Source of the DNA: Mytilus galloprovincialis | Lineage: Eukaryota; Mollusca; Bivalvia; Mytilida; Mytilidae | Assembly: GCF_965363235.1 (NCBI RefSeq) | Contig: NC_134839.1 | Coordinates: 81,369,410 to 81,433,409, forward strand | DNA: 64,000 nucleotides | Reading direction: 5' to 3' | Shown here: one piece after another, positions 46,738-58,639 of the stretch | Numbering within the stretch: position 1 is the first letter of the stretch | How the letters are laid out: every line of letters begins with the position of its first letter | Notes under the pieces: generated by a model | Told to the model about the DNA's origin: nothing | The model's input: only the letters and a program-made list of their open reading frames with translations | The model's database searches: none | Program-made: the position numbers and the translations under genes

Positions 46738-49700
46738 CTGAAAAGAGAGAAATATAGAATGTACTTTTATATCTGTTGTATGGGGTCCCTGAAAAGAGAG
46801 AAATATAGAATGTACTTTTATATCTGTTGTATGGGGTCGCTGAAAAGAGAGAAATATAGAATGTACTTTTATATCTGTTGTATGGGGTCGCTGAAAAGAG
46901 AGAAATATAGAATGTACTTTTATATCTGTTGTATGGGGTCGCTGAAAACAAAAAAGTCTTCCATTTAGGATTTTTTGTCTATTCTAAATACTCATAAATG
47001 TATTACAAATTCAATAATGAGAATTAATGTCACTTTATATATTTAATTTCACTAATTCGAATGAAGAGACTAGATATAAAACCAAACAATATAAGTTATA
47101 AACTTCAACATAATGAGACTTTTTTTATGTTTCAGTTAAAATATTTATACAAAACTTCATTTATTGAATGATTATTGAGTACAAGTTCTTTTTAGATTTG
47201 TTTGGATGCCAAAATTTGTTTGAAATCACAACCAATACATACAATATAAAACATCTATCAAAAAAGTATTTCTTGTTGTTTTTCTTTGTTAGTATGATTC
47301 CTATGACAAACAGTAAATTAATACTGTCACTGGACTACTCTAAGGGAAGGACCATTTAATTTCAAGCAGGAGTTTTTTTTATAAAAAATATTCTGAATCC
47401 AAATTTTCCCCATACATATACCGGTAGTATTAAATATTGAAAAAAATAATTTGAATGATAGCTTTGCAAAACCAAATAAAACTCATTTCACTTTGCATGA
47501 GAACAAAAATCTGACTCAGACAAAGAAAATATAACCCCAAAGGCCCAAACCCTGGAAGTTAAATGGTTGCTCCCTAAGAGAATAGTCGGGTCTAGTTACA
47601 TAAAATGTTTTGTTCTAAAGATCTAAGACTATCTTAAACAAGTATTTCACTTCTTTTAGTTTACCTTTTGATCTACAAATCTCTACTAGATTCAACACAT
47701 TGTCATGTTTAAGCAACTGCAATATCTTGATCTCCCTCAAAGCCGTAATTGGAAACTATAAAAGAAATTTCAAATTTGAATATGCATATAAATAAATCAA
47801 GCCATAAGACGAAGTGTATGTACAGTATATCCATTAAGTTAGCTAAACTGGAAAAAAGTAGACAATTACAAAATGTAACTGTTAACTGACAGAGGTCAAT
47901 AGTTCAGTATACTTGAGAAAAGTTTGTCTGAGTGATAAAAATAAATACAAATGAAAATAATAAAGTAAAAATATTGATGTAGATGAAGTTGAAGAGGAAT
48001 TAATGTGAGAGTGATCTTCTTCATTTAAATGGCAACCTTCTAAAGAGCACCTGCATGTTTAATTAAGAGGTCAAGGTCAAACCACAATGATATTTTAAAA
48101 CACAAACCTATACATACTTGAAGACTCTTTTAGTCAATACAATTTTGGGGTATAACATATAGTAAAAGGAAGACTTTAACTTGTGGAGTAATACAGCAAA
48201 TATGACAGTTTTAAAAAGTATGTTATATATATACCATGCAATTATAAATGTGATATGAAACTAAATGTAAATTTTTCCTCCTTTCAATTAGACTTTAGAA
48301 GCTTCAAAGCATTTCAAGCAAACCTTATACATCCTATTTAACTACTTCTATAAAGATTACAACCATTACAGGTAGGTTACCTGTAAAACTCCCAGAACTT
48401 AAATGAGTTTGTTTTGTTTTGATATTATAAATATACAGTAATCTGGTAACAGGAGATAGGGCTAAAGAAGTTTTATTGATTCATGTTATTTCTTTATTTT
48501 ATTCCATGCAGGGTACACAATCATCATCAAATCTTAATTTCAAACGATTCATATTGAATTAACATTATAAATCATACATTTACAGAAAATGAAATGTACT
48601 GTATCTACATGTAAAAGCTATATTCAAAACTTTTTTTTTTAACAAATGTAAGCAGTAAGTAAATTACAATTTAACAACCATTTATTTCAAATTAGTAATT
48701 CATTCATCTTACATACCCCTTCCTTTTCATTTTCCATGAGTATCTTTTTCATAGCAACAAGTCTCTTTGTGTTCCTATCTCTGGCTTTGAACACTTCCCT
48801 GAAATAATGATAAGTTCAATAAAGTTATAATTTTTTTTTGGATTTAATACATTTTCTGACAGCTGGCTGAAAGGTTTTTGTCTGTGAACTCATAGACATA
48901 ATTCTTTCACAAGACCATGATGACATCAACATCTTTTTCATGATTTGCTCCTTTAAATTGGAATTTAGAATTAAATGTTAAGGAATACATTTGTAACTGG
49001 TTTGATTAACTCACGATAGGAATCAAATCTGAAGGATCCTTTACAGTTGTGTACAATTATTGCGACTTATTCTGCATGTCCCATAACTCCACCCCTTTAC
49101 TTTCTTTTGTGTCCCTTCCAAAAAAATATTTTGTCTTCTCTACCTTACTATTTGAACCATAGGTGTAATACCCATAGATGAAGCTCAACCCTGACTTCAA
49201 AGGTTCTATGTGAGTTGTAATGGCTTTCACACTTATCTGATAATGACATGAACCAGTTGGTCATTGAGATGCAGATTGACAATCATGACAATAGAAAACT
49301 GAAAATTTAAAGTTACTTAGCAATTCAACATGCTAAAAATCAGAAAGAAACAAAATCAAAATATATATTTTATATTGACTTGATTATAAAAAATAATATT
49401 TGTTTAGATAAAACAATATTACAAATTATTCTCGAAAAGAAACTAATAAATGTGAATATTTTTCTTTTTTTAGGCAAAACTTCTGTTTTGATCCTGTTTA
49501 AATTTTATATCAATTTAATAATAAAATTGAGAATGGAAATGGGGAATGTGTCAAAGAGACAACAACCCGACCAAATAAAAAACAACAGCAGAGGGTCACC
49601 AACAGGTCTTCAATGTAGCGAGATATTCCCGCACCCGGAGGCGTCCTTCAGCTGGCCCCTAAACAAATATATACTAGTCCAGTGATAATGAACGCCATAC

Positions 49701-52700
49701 TAATTTCCAAATTGTACACAAGAAACTAAAATTAAAATAATACAAGACTAACAAAGGCCAGAGGCTCCTGACTTGGGACAGGCGCAAAAATGCGGCGGGG
49801 TTAAACATGTTTGTGAGATCTCAACCCTCCCCCTATACCTTTAACCAATGTAGAAAAGTAAACGCATAACAATACGCACATTAAAATTCAGTTCAAGAGA
49901 AGTCCGAGTCTGATGTCAGAAGATGTAACCAAAGAAAATAAACAAAATGACAATAATACATAAATAACAACAGACTACTAGCAGTTAACTGACATGCCAG
50001 CTCCAGACTTCAATTAAACTGACTGAAAGATTATGATTTCATCATATGAACCTCAGGCACAATCCTTCCCGTTAGGGGTTTAGTATCATACCATCATAAC
50101 ATATATGAGAAGAACATAACCTGTGTCATGCCAACAACTGTTTTTAGAATAAATGTGTTTAGTTCCGATGCAAAGACCTTATCAGTGACTCAATATTAAC
50201 GCCAAAATATGCAATCTTTAATGACTTGACAACAGTATCATAATTATATCCCTTCTTAATAAGTCTATTCAAAGGTTTTGTAAGTTTCTGAGGTGAATAC
50301 TGACACCTTTGTGCTTTATAAAGAATATTTCCATAAAAAATTGGATGTGAAATACCTGAACGTATTAGAAGTCTGCATGTTGAGCTATATTTACGAATGA
50401 TGTCTTTATACCGATGATAAAATTTAGTAAATGTTTTGACTAGTTTGTGATATCGAAAACCCTGGTGTAATAATTTTTCAGTAATACATAAATTTCTCTC
50501 GTTAAAATCTAAAACATTGTTACATACACGAGCGAATCGTACAAGTTGAGATATATAAACACTGTAAGATGGTGACAAGGGAACGTCACCATCTAAAAAC
50601 TGATAATTAACGATAGGAAATGAAAAATCATCCCTTTTATCATAAATTTTAGTATTCAGCTTTCCATTAGTGATATAGATATCAAGATCGAGAAAAGGGC
50701 AGTGGTCATTGTTAGTATTAGCTTTATTTAAAGTAAGTTCAACAGGATAACTCTATCTTATAATAAACAACGCTTACTATTATTTATAAACAAGTTTATT
50801 GAAAATATATGTGTTAGAAAACATTAAACAAGTTGAAAATATGTATGCTCCAAAATTTATTTTCCATGCCTTGTATGTTTTGTTATTTCACTAAACTTAA
50901 AACTTTTACAGTAATTATAAATACATATTTCATAAACCACTTGAATGAAATTATTATAATTTTTGTAATTAGCCATAAAATATATAAAATTCATCTATGA
51001 TTTAGTAACTAACTTTTCTGAAATATATAAAAAATGATTTAAAAAAGATAATTTCTCTTTTAAAACTAGAAAAACTGAAAAAATAATGTACTTTCTTATT
51101 ATTTTTTTCCCAAATTCGACGCAGTTCGACACCTTACTGAAACATATCAAAGAAAAGGTGTATTTCAGAAGCTCAAAAAGATGCTATTCCCATTTTCAGG
51201 AACTAACAGAAACACAGTTTTTATGAAATATAAAGACACAAGCCTAAAAAATACATTTTTGAATTTAGTTCAATAGTTCCCTCGTAAAATGCGCAATTTT
51301 TGATCGATTTCATCCATTTTTTGACCACTCTGTTTGTCTGTCCAGTGCGCTAAAAATAGACATATATTAACAACAGAAGGGACATAACTCGAGAAGACAT
51401 TTAAGAAAATCTATTATGCTGTAATGGTCAATGAGATCAACAGATAAGAGATATGGCTAGAGTTACTTGATTGAGTACAACACACATATAACATCAAAGG
51501 CAGTCAATTTGGTCATGGTTCTTTGTATCTAACAATAGAGAACAGTGGGGAACTTTTGGCGAGCTTTATCTATGGGTATTACATCTATGTTTGAACAAAG
51601 AAGAAAACCATTTGCTTACTAATAATGCTAAACCAAAGGGAGACAATCCAATTTTAAATATTATGGAAAGCCAAAAATAACAAAAATATTTTTTTCTCTT
51701 AAAGTTCCTGTATCTTTAATCATGTTAATATGTCCTTAATCATTTGTTAATCGAAAAGTTTGATACCATTTTTTGTATCTTTAGGTATTTTTTTCTAATT
51801 AAAAGAAGAAACATAAAATTTATTACCTCTGCAATAAAATTGTTTGTTAATCTTAAACCACTATATACTGCACAGACAATATGCATAAGATGTGTCTAAA
51901 CTGCATTTTAATAGACTAAACATGTGGCCTTTTTTATGACAAGACTTTTAACCAAGCTTTTGAAATTTTTATCTATTTCTATAATAACATTTTTTGAACT
52001 TTTCTTTTTTTCAGTTTTTTAAAGGGGTACTAGCTGTCAAATTTTCAACTTCATTGACAGTGACCAACACAAATTCATGTTCAGCAATTTGGCTCAAATT
52101 CTTGTATTTGATTTACAACAACGTCAATGTAAAACATTTATCCAAATTATAAGATTCTAAAATAACCCATTTACAGGGCATGGGCTCATAAAATTTAGCT
52201 TTGTTTCCTGTGTATCTTAGTCTAGACGCCATCTTATCAAATTAATTAACTATTGAGTTTTAATTAGATGGCGTCTAGACTAAAATACACAGAAACAAAG
52301 CTACGAATTATCGAGCCCATGCTCTGTAAATTGTTTATTATAGACTTTTGTTAATTTGGATAAATGTTTGACATTGTAATAAAATCAAATATGAGAATTT
52401 GAGTCAAATTGGTGAACATAAATTTGACAGCTAGTGCTCGTTCAATAAAAAACAAAAACAAATTTTGATTATTTATAATCTATTTCATTAATTTCTAGCT
52501 AATATTGACTTGTCATTTCTTTTGTTTTAGTCATCTGGAATTTCTTTCTTAGATGTCCATCAATAAATCATCATTTTCTTACTTTCTTGATCGTTAATAC
52601 GTGAAAAACCTGATATGTTTGCAGAAATAAGATAGAAAATGTAAACAATTGAGTATTCAGTGGATACATGTACATTAAAATAAAATTTGAGGCAATTTTT

Positions 52701-55700
52701 ATTTAAAAAGGCAGAAATATATAGGATCAAAGACTTTGGTGGGCAGATTAACTCACTCATTTCCATGTTTTTTAAACCAATTTTTGATGAGAAAAAAAAT
52801 TATTGACCTGTAATGAATTGAATTGTCTTGATTGACATAGATAATAGAAATCTGACAACAATGGGTAGTTAAACTTTGTGACTGAGTGGACCATATAATG
52901 GAATTTGCTAAATTTATCAACTTCTGTACAGTGGTAGTGACGAATTCAGGTCCCTTCGTGCCCATTCAAGTTCGCACCCACTCATGTTCGCCCCCTTTCA
53001 CGTTTGCACCCTACATGTTCGCACTCAAAGTCCGTTCACATCATACATGTTCGCGCCCAATTTAAATTAGTTTTGTGTTTAATAACTTTGTAATCAATTT
53101 TTGGCAAGTGTATTCTTACAAGTATTTTTTGTTGTCATTGTCTTAAAATAAAGTGAGTCGACAACATTTTTTATGTTGAAAAAATCTTAATCATGTCAAG
53201 GATAGTGTATTGTTAAAAAAAATAATAATCCTTTCTACTGTAAATAAAGTGAGAATCTGTCAACGTTTTATTTTGTGTTAAATAACTCTTAATCATGTGA
53301 TAGTGTATTGTTAAAAAAAATAATAATCCTTTCTACTGTAAATAAAGTGAGAATCTGTCAACGTTTTATTTTGTGTTAAATAACTCTTAATCATGTTTTG
53401 GTTAGTGTATTGCTATAACTTTGTTTCATTGACTTGTTTCAAAATAAATTGAGATTCTGACTACGTTTTTTTTTGTGTGTTGAATAAATTTTATCATAAT
53501 TTGGTTATATGCTATATTTTATTGTTTCATTGTTTCAGATCAAAGGGACCAGGCTGTTAAAAACAATTATCTTTTGTGTTTTTCATTTAAAATCTTCAAT
53601 GTTTTACTCATACCAAGCTAAATACATTCAGTATTTACACCAAAGCAATTTAAAACAACAATCGTTATTTCCAATTATTCAACTGGAATTTGATTGAATT
53701 AAATTGGGCGCGAACGTGTAGAGTGCAAACGAACCTATATATGTATATTAAGAGTTCATCAATTCTTCTATTTTCTTATATCTTCTTAGTACAGCTCTAC
53801 TCTATTTTTCTGGTTCATTAGTCAGTCAGTCATGTGTCATATTATCTTGTCTACTATTGGTCACAGTCATTGAGTTCATAGTTTCGCCACTCTTTTTTAT
53901 ATACTTTGAGAGAAAGCTTTAGATATAGCAGCCATATTTAAAATAGTTATATAGTTTAATATTCTGGACACTTATTCCATATTAATGTAATCAGGTCAGT
54001 TAAATATTTCTATGTCTTTAATATTTGCACAGTATTCCATTAGTTTGAATCTGAGAGAAAATGTATTTTGAATAAGTCAGAATGATTGTGCATGAATGAT
54101 AGATATTTCATTTTAAAGAGGTATTTTCATGAACTCAGAGAAATAATATATCATAGATATATTAATGATACATATATTGGTACAGTTATTTTATTATTAT
54201 AAAAGGTCTAAAGCAATGTCTATTGAACATTTTACTTATTGTTTATAAATGATATGCTGATATAGTTAGTTCATTAGACTTATGTAGGTTATATTTGTAT
54301 TTTAACAGGACCAGAATATCTTCATATATATATATTGATCTGGTGATGTTTCCAAATTGGAGATAGACCTTTGTACCATATACATGGTAAGATCAGTGTT
54401 ACATGTATTTTTAGTTTACTGTATTGTCTCTGTTTGTCTATTTAATTTTAGTTCAGTATATTTATTGTTTGTGTCTTGTGAATAGTATTACCTGTATGTC
54501 AATTATTACATGTAAACATTATAGTAAGAAATAGTTCATTCATAAATCTATGAATGAGTAGCGTAATATAATTGGACATAATGTAGTAATTATACCCGAC
54601 TTGGTTTATAATTGAGTTTGATTGAAATCATATATTTATAATATATACACTTAAATAGTATTGGTTGTATTCTTGCAGAAAAGAGCTAGTTTGTCGTATT
54701 TTATACATGTACTTTCCGTTTTGGCACTGGCTACGGTTACATGGAAATGTAACAATAATAAAAATATTATTGTTACATTGGAGACTAAATGCCGGAATGC
54801 ATTGTTGGGTGAGGACCTCATTAATTACGAATGTAACAATAACTATTGAGGCTACGGTTACATAGCGTTATTGTTACATGAAAAACAGCAATGTACGATG
54901 GGACTTGTAATATGTACTAAATAATAAAAGTTTAAGACATTTATTTTATATTTACAATACATACAATGTCTTTATTTTTTTTTTATTTACAATGACAGTT
55001 TATAAATATCCAGTAAGTGGTTTTTGGAGCATGTTTAAGTCCAACACATCATTTTGACGAATCCACTCCAAGCAGCCATCACACACCAGTAATAAGGGGG
55101 CAGGACCTTTTTCGGGATGCGGGATCGGGTGTTTTTTTAAGCTCGGGATTTCGAGATTGATCTTTCGGGATGTCGGGATTTTTTTTTTTAATTCGGGACC
55201 TCGGGACTTCATGTTTTTAAGCCCGGGATTTCTACCCTCCGCTGTGAACGTCTGTATCGCATACCGTGCAATTCAATTCTGCGATATTCCTTTTAGAAGA
55301 TAAGGAAATCTTTAATGTTACAAATGGAAGTTTTTAACGACCTTGACTGGCTATACAGCCTTTGCACGGTCGGTCTTTAATGTTTGCCATGCTTTTGGTG
55401 AGAAATACTATTTTACTCTCGCAATGTTGATATTCTCATCCGATCTTTTGGTTGAAAGCATGTGGTGTAGTTTCATGTTGTCTTTCAATATGATTGCATT
55501 GCCGTCCATTACGGATGTTAGGTTTACCTCAGATTTCAGTATCCAACTTAGCAGTTAACAAACTTTGCTTCAGTTGATGTATCATTTTTTAAGAGTTGCT
55601 TTTGTATAGAGCTATATAGCTATAGAGCTGTATGAAATTTGTGTCTTGATATTGTTTCATTTTCGTTTCAAACGCATCCCAAGTTTTTCATCCAAAACTA

Positions 55701-56662
55701 AATTGATAAAATAAATCTCTTCATCCATTGTTCAAAGTATATAATGACAGTAATAAGAGAAGGTGTGCAGTTAAATACTTCAAAAAGTGAACACGTTATC
55801 AGCCCCAGTTCTCAACAACAAACTATATTTTTCGCATTAATTTTGACACTACTAATCTGAGGTATTTTTATTACCTTTAAGATTAATATGTAAAACTACA
55901 TAAACACCATTTGTATAATAATAATACTTATTAATTATCATTATTACAAGTATTAATTAGTACATATGAAAGAATTAAGCAACACAACTTTTAAAAGAAG
56001 ATTTAAATTTAATAAATTTAGCGTACATTGCTGTTTTTCATGTAACAATAACACAATGTAACCGTAGCCTCAATAATTATTGTTACATTCGTAATTAATC
56101 GGTTCCTTGCCCAACTTTGCATTCCGGCAATTAGTCTCCGATGTAACAATAATATTTTTATTATTGTTACATTTCCATGTAACCGTAGCCAGTGCCTATG
56201 ATTTAGAGTTATATCCCTTTGTACACTGTACTGTCTATGTATTTACGTATTGTTATTTGTGTACTTTCAGGGTTAATTTATTTATGTCATATGAATAAAA
56301 CATCTTAAACTTGATAAATCCTTTTATTCTGTCCAAGAACCCTGTTACATATATTTTTGATTAAAATTTCCCAGATGATCAGGTATGTCTAAACTCTTAC
56401 TCAGGGTTTATTTTAAAGTGTCAACATGGACAATTTAGCCAAAGGGTCCAGACAAATTATTCTATATGTATTTACTATTTGCTGCATTTTTTGCATGCAC
56501 AAATTTTGGGGATAGTTTTTGTGTTATTACTATTAGATTCATAGACAAATTTGAGGGTACATGTTTATACCCGAAAGTTCCCTGTCCAATTTTGCACAAC
56601 TTTTCATATTTGCTAGAGTCCTGACAGAAAGGATAATGAATATTGTGATCTTCCCTTTGCAT
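45890..56662 (-). CDS. CDK9: Cyclin-dependent kinase 9 (P-TEFb kinase), complete
   Basis: CDK9 pairs with cyclin T in P-TEFb and phosphorylates the RNA polymerase II CTD, NELF and Spt5 to release paused polymerase. Four exons (56662-56571, 48798-48717, 47755-47665, 46737-45890) join in phase to 370 aa; human CDK9 has 372. All key residues are present with the same numbering as the human enzyme: glycine loop GQGTFG, Lys48 (VAMKK), PITALRE helix, HRD ending at Asp149, DFG at Asp167, T-loop Thr186 in NRYTNRVVTLWYRPPE, and the typical C-terminus FERVF. The ATG lies in MQREDHNIHYPF, matching the human start in position. Intron 1 is 7.8 kb and full of mobile DNA. The intron-3 acceptor is repeated five times, an oddity described separately. 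Identification is secure. Confidence 0.97.
46686..46944 (-). repeat. 51-bp tandem repeat spanning the CDK9 intron-3 acceptor
   Basis: Five units of 51 bases each hold a TTTTCAG acceptor and the first coding bases of exon 4 (peptide FSATPYNRYKSTFYISL, 17 codons). Candidate exon starts fall at 46737, 46788, 46839, 46890 and 46941, all in the same frame without stops. The outermost acceptor has unique intron sequence before it (TTTTTTGTTTTCAG). The four inner ones share TTTCTCTCTTTTCAG. The second unit differs by one base (GGACCCC instead of CGACCCC). Confidence 0.95.
47665..47755 (-). CDS. CDK9: CDK9 exon 3
   Basis: 91 bases, acceptor TTCTTTTATAG, donor AAAAG|GTAAAC. Encodes FPITALREIKILQLL and on to VEICRSK. 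Ends with one spare base that every exon-4 acceptor completes to alanine or glycine. Confidence 0.95.
48717..48798 (-). CDS. CDK9: CDK9 exon 2
   Basis: 82 bases, acceptor ATTATTTCAG, donor GAAGGG|GTATGT. Encodes EVFKARDRNTKRLVAMKKI up to NEKEG, including catalytic Lys48. Confidence 0.95.
48800..49520. other. CDK9 intron 1, proximal part
   Basis: No element or exon was recognised, only AT-rich intron sequence. Confidence 0.4.
49525..50760 (-). mobile_element. Penelope-like element in CDK9 intron 1 (RT end plus 3' region)
   Basis: The - strand from 50760 reads YPVELTLNKANTNN, CPFLDLDIYITNGKLNTK, YDKRDDFSFPIVNYQFLDGD and YSVYISQLVRFARVC, ending SLIRSLHRN at 50159. The frame is open for about 200 codons, which is better kept than the other copies. 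The RT catalytic region is absent (5' truncation). The 3' region (50150-49525) includes GAGGCTCCTGACTTGGGACA and ends at a GTTGTCTCTTTGACAC-type block; the same end is found at 57640-57770 and 61925-62130. It shares orientation with CDK9. Confidence 0.75.
50761..52020. other. CDK9 intron 1, no feature recognised
   Basis: AT-rich. A fragment at 51530-51600 (AACTTTTGGCGAGCTTTATC, GGTATTACATCTATGTTTGA) resembles 49140-49180 in reverse (CATAGGTGTAATACCCATAG), which hints at another inverted pair around the Penelope-like element. Confidence 0.35.
52021..52440. mobile_element. Palindromic MITE in CDK9 intron 1
   Basis: Two arms of about 190 bases face each other. AGCTGTCAAATTT at the left end pairs with AAATTTGACAGCT at the right. 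The centre is the TAAAACTCAATAGTTAATTA region between AGACGCCATCT and AGATGGCGTCT. The same family lies at 39234-39908. The target duplication is unclear. Confidence 0.65.
52948..53745. mobile_element. Element with TTCGC-type iterons and inverted ends
   Basis: At the left, six or more spaced copies of TTCG(C/T)(A/G)CCC-like words occur within 95 bases (52950-53065). The right end carries GGGCGCGAACGTGTAGAGTG. CGCGCCCAATTTAAATT pairs with AATTAAATTGGGCGCG. About 97-base direct repeats lie inside. No coding capacity was recognised. Confidence 0.45.
53195..53400. repeat. 97-bp direct tandem repeat
   Basis: GTGTATTGTTAAAAAAAATA through GTGTTAAATAACTCTTAATC is present twice almost exactly, with diverged partial copies on both sides (53100-53190 and 53400-53490). 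Confidence 0.8.
53746..54722. other. CDK9 intron 1, no feature recognised
   Basis: AT-rich with a few TACATGTA words, and no element ends. Confidence 0.35.
54723..56196. mobile_element. Foldback TIR element in CDK9 intron 1
   Basis: Terminal inverted repeats of about 170 bases begin GGCACTGGCTACGGTTACAT. Each contains a small palindrome (ATGTAACAATAAT...ATTATTGTTACAT) and GAGGCTACGGTTACAT again. The repeats differ at a few positions. No flanking duplication was found. The inside holds a CGGGAT-rich patch (55085-55215) and non-coding sequence. Confidence 0.75.
55085..55230 (-). repeat. CGGGAT-rich low-complexity patch
   Basis: The words CGGGAT, CGGGATT and TCGGGA recur about ten times in 140 bases with T-runs between. 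It is GC-rich against an AT-rich background and looks like an insert inside the foldback element. Confidence 0.5.
56571..56662 (-). CDS. CDK9: CDK9 exon 1 (start codon)
   Basis: 92 bases from ATG to donor TTTCGG|GTATAA. Encodes MQREDHNIHYPFCQDSSKYE and the glycine loop GQGTFG. The spare two bases are completed by exon 2. Confidence 0.93.
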
Positions 56663-57270
56663 TTTTGTTGATAAACTAGCCTTGCTTGGTATGACCTATC
56701 CCATCACGAGATTTGTTTCTTTACAGAAGCATTTGAGATACAGTCATAAACCAATAACAGAGGAATCTCAAAGAAAAAATATACTACAACGTACATGATG
56801 TAAATCCAGGAACATATATATTGATATACTGTTCCCAGGTAAAACCAAATGATCATAAATGTCTTTTTATTTGAATAAAAATACTAAATTTGAAAAAAAA
56901 GAAGATAAAGTCCATGCTATTTAAAATTATAAACTTTTTGTCGGGAGGGTCTAAAACGCGGAAGTGGAAAACGCGGAAGTGAAAAATGGGTGTATTATAA
57001 CTAATATCTCTGGAACCGCTAAAGCTAGATTGAAAAATAAAACTGATTTTGAAAGCTAGTATAATAGACTATCAGATGAAATTAAAACATAATATATTCA
57101 TATATGTTTTTTTTACCGAAAAGTTGACCGGAAGTCTTTCTTAGCGTGACTCTGGCAACACATTTTTGAACATTAAAACTTAATTTCCTGAAAAAGCATA
57201 TAACCCTGTCAAAATCTGTAAATTGATCCTTAAAGAAAATTTAGTGAAAAATAATATGATATAAAGGAAT
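56663..57270. other. Upstream region of CDK9
   Basis: It should contain the CDK9 5' UTR and promoter. No TATA-type element or CpG-rich patch stands out. A short GCGGAAGTG pair (56957-56982) is an ETS-like site; with only two copies it is weak evidence. Confidence 0.3.
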
Positions 57271-57274
57271 ATAT

Positions 57275-57436
57275 AGGAATACTAATGACATAGACATGAT
57301 TTCCTAGGAAAATTAGTCTGGAGACAAATTTTATTTAACAGATTGATACACAACTTTTTCGTTTTGTCTTTAGCAATGTTAATTTAAAACATATTACATT
57401 CATATTCACCTTTCAAAATTAAGGGCATAGACATTT
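57275..57436 (+). repeat. 162-bp direct repeat, copy 1
   Basis: Nearly identical to 59027-59188, from AGGAATACTAATGACATAGA to GGGCATAGACATTT. The second copy lies inside the element at 58640-59496; this one stands alone. Confidence 0.85.
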
Positions 57437-57639
57437 ATATATATATGGATTGGTCATTTTTCGAGTGTCGTGATAAATTTCTGGGTCATTGTATAATGAA
57501 CCTGAGACTACTATAACTGTTATATTAGTCTCAAAGTGAATTACTAATCAAAATAATGATAATAACAAGGATTTATACAGGGAGTTTTCCTATAGATATA
57601 TAGATAACCATCATTTTTTTATTTAGAGAAGGTTACTCA

Positions 57640-57770
57640 ATAGGATTCCGGGTGCTTGAGTTTTCGCTGTATTAAAGATCCATTGGTGGACTTCGTCTGT
57701 AGTCTGCTCTTTGGTCGGGTTGTTGTCTCTTTGACATATTCCCCATTTCCATTCTCTATTTTATTGTCTA
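57640..57770 (+). repeat. Penelope-like 3' terminus fragment
   Basis: CTGCTCTTTGGTCGGGTTGT and CCCCATTTCCATTCTCTAT match, in reverse, the 3' ends at 49525 and 61925. Confidence 0.6.
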
Positions 57771-57824
57771 GTTTTCATTTTGTCAGCTGCCAAAAGAGGA
57801 TGTGTATAAATTTGAAAAATAAAC

Positions 57825-58175
57825 ATACTAGTAAGATGGTCGATGGTCACGGTAACCTCACAAAGCAATGAGAGGAATGTACAACTTGATGGGAACAGAC
57901 TTGCATTGCAATTATTCCAAGTTTATGTGTTACCAATACTCATTTATGGCTTAGAAATACTACTACCAAATTCTGACACAAATGCAAACAATAGAAGTAT
58001 TCTCATGATGATCGAAAAGCATAAAAAAAATATATCTTTTCCCAAAAACTCATGGTCGGTTATATACTACCAGGTACGATTCCAGTAATCAGTAAAATCC
58101 ATAAATTAGCTTTAGGAACTTTTGCTAACATTTCAAGACAAGAGAACTCTGTAGAAAGGCAAGTTGCATAAATAC
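57825..58175 (+). pseudogene. Non-LTR retrotransposon RT remnant (C-terminal part)
   Basis: The frames give ALQLFQVYVLPILIYGLEIL, then a frame change, and LLPGTIPVISKIHKLALGTF, ANISRQENSVERQVA. The VLPILIYGLE motif is typical of the region following the RT domain in LINE-type elements. The clade is not resolved. It is truncated at both ends. Confidence 0.6.
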
Positions 58176-58639
58176 AAATCTTTATTTCAACAGGTCGTAA
58201 AAGTCAGTTGGTTCACAAAAATCTGATTTTTATTAGTTAAGGGGGTATGGGTGTCTTAAATAAAAATGATAGAATTTGTTCATACTTTGCCAAAACGTAG
58301 TATATATTGATATATGTTCAAAAATATAATAAAAATAATAGGTCATCGTGCATTTTCTCAAGCTACAGGTTGTGACAAAATGGCACTATTGTATGGATTA
58401 TACAGAAAAATACACCATTTTGTTATTGGAAACTAAACAAAATGATAGAATTGTAAAATAAATTATAAAAGATAACTTTTATACAAAGCTTTGAGAATAT
58501 CAAAAGAAATGATAGGGTCACCGTACAAAACAAAAAAGGAAAATTCCATGTACATTTCTTTAGAAAATGCACTGTTAGAGTTACCTCCCCTTAAATGCCA
58601 ATTTAAAAAAAATAATCAACCAAAATAATATACACTTGT

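Noticed and set aside
45890..46951. Single 353-codon CDK9-like ORF as one gene
   Set aside because: The 5' part reads through intron acceptor repeats, and the true protein needs exons 1-3 at 47.7, 48.8 and 56.6 kb.
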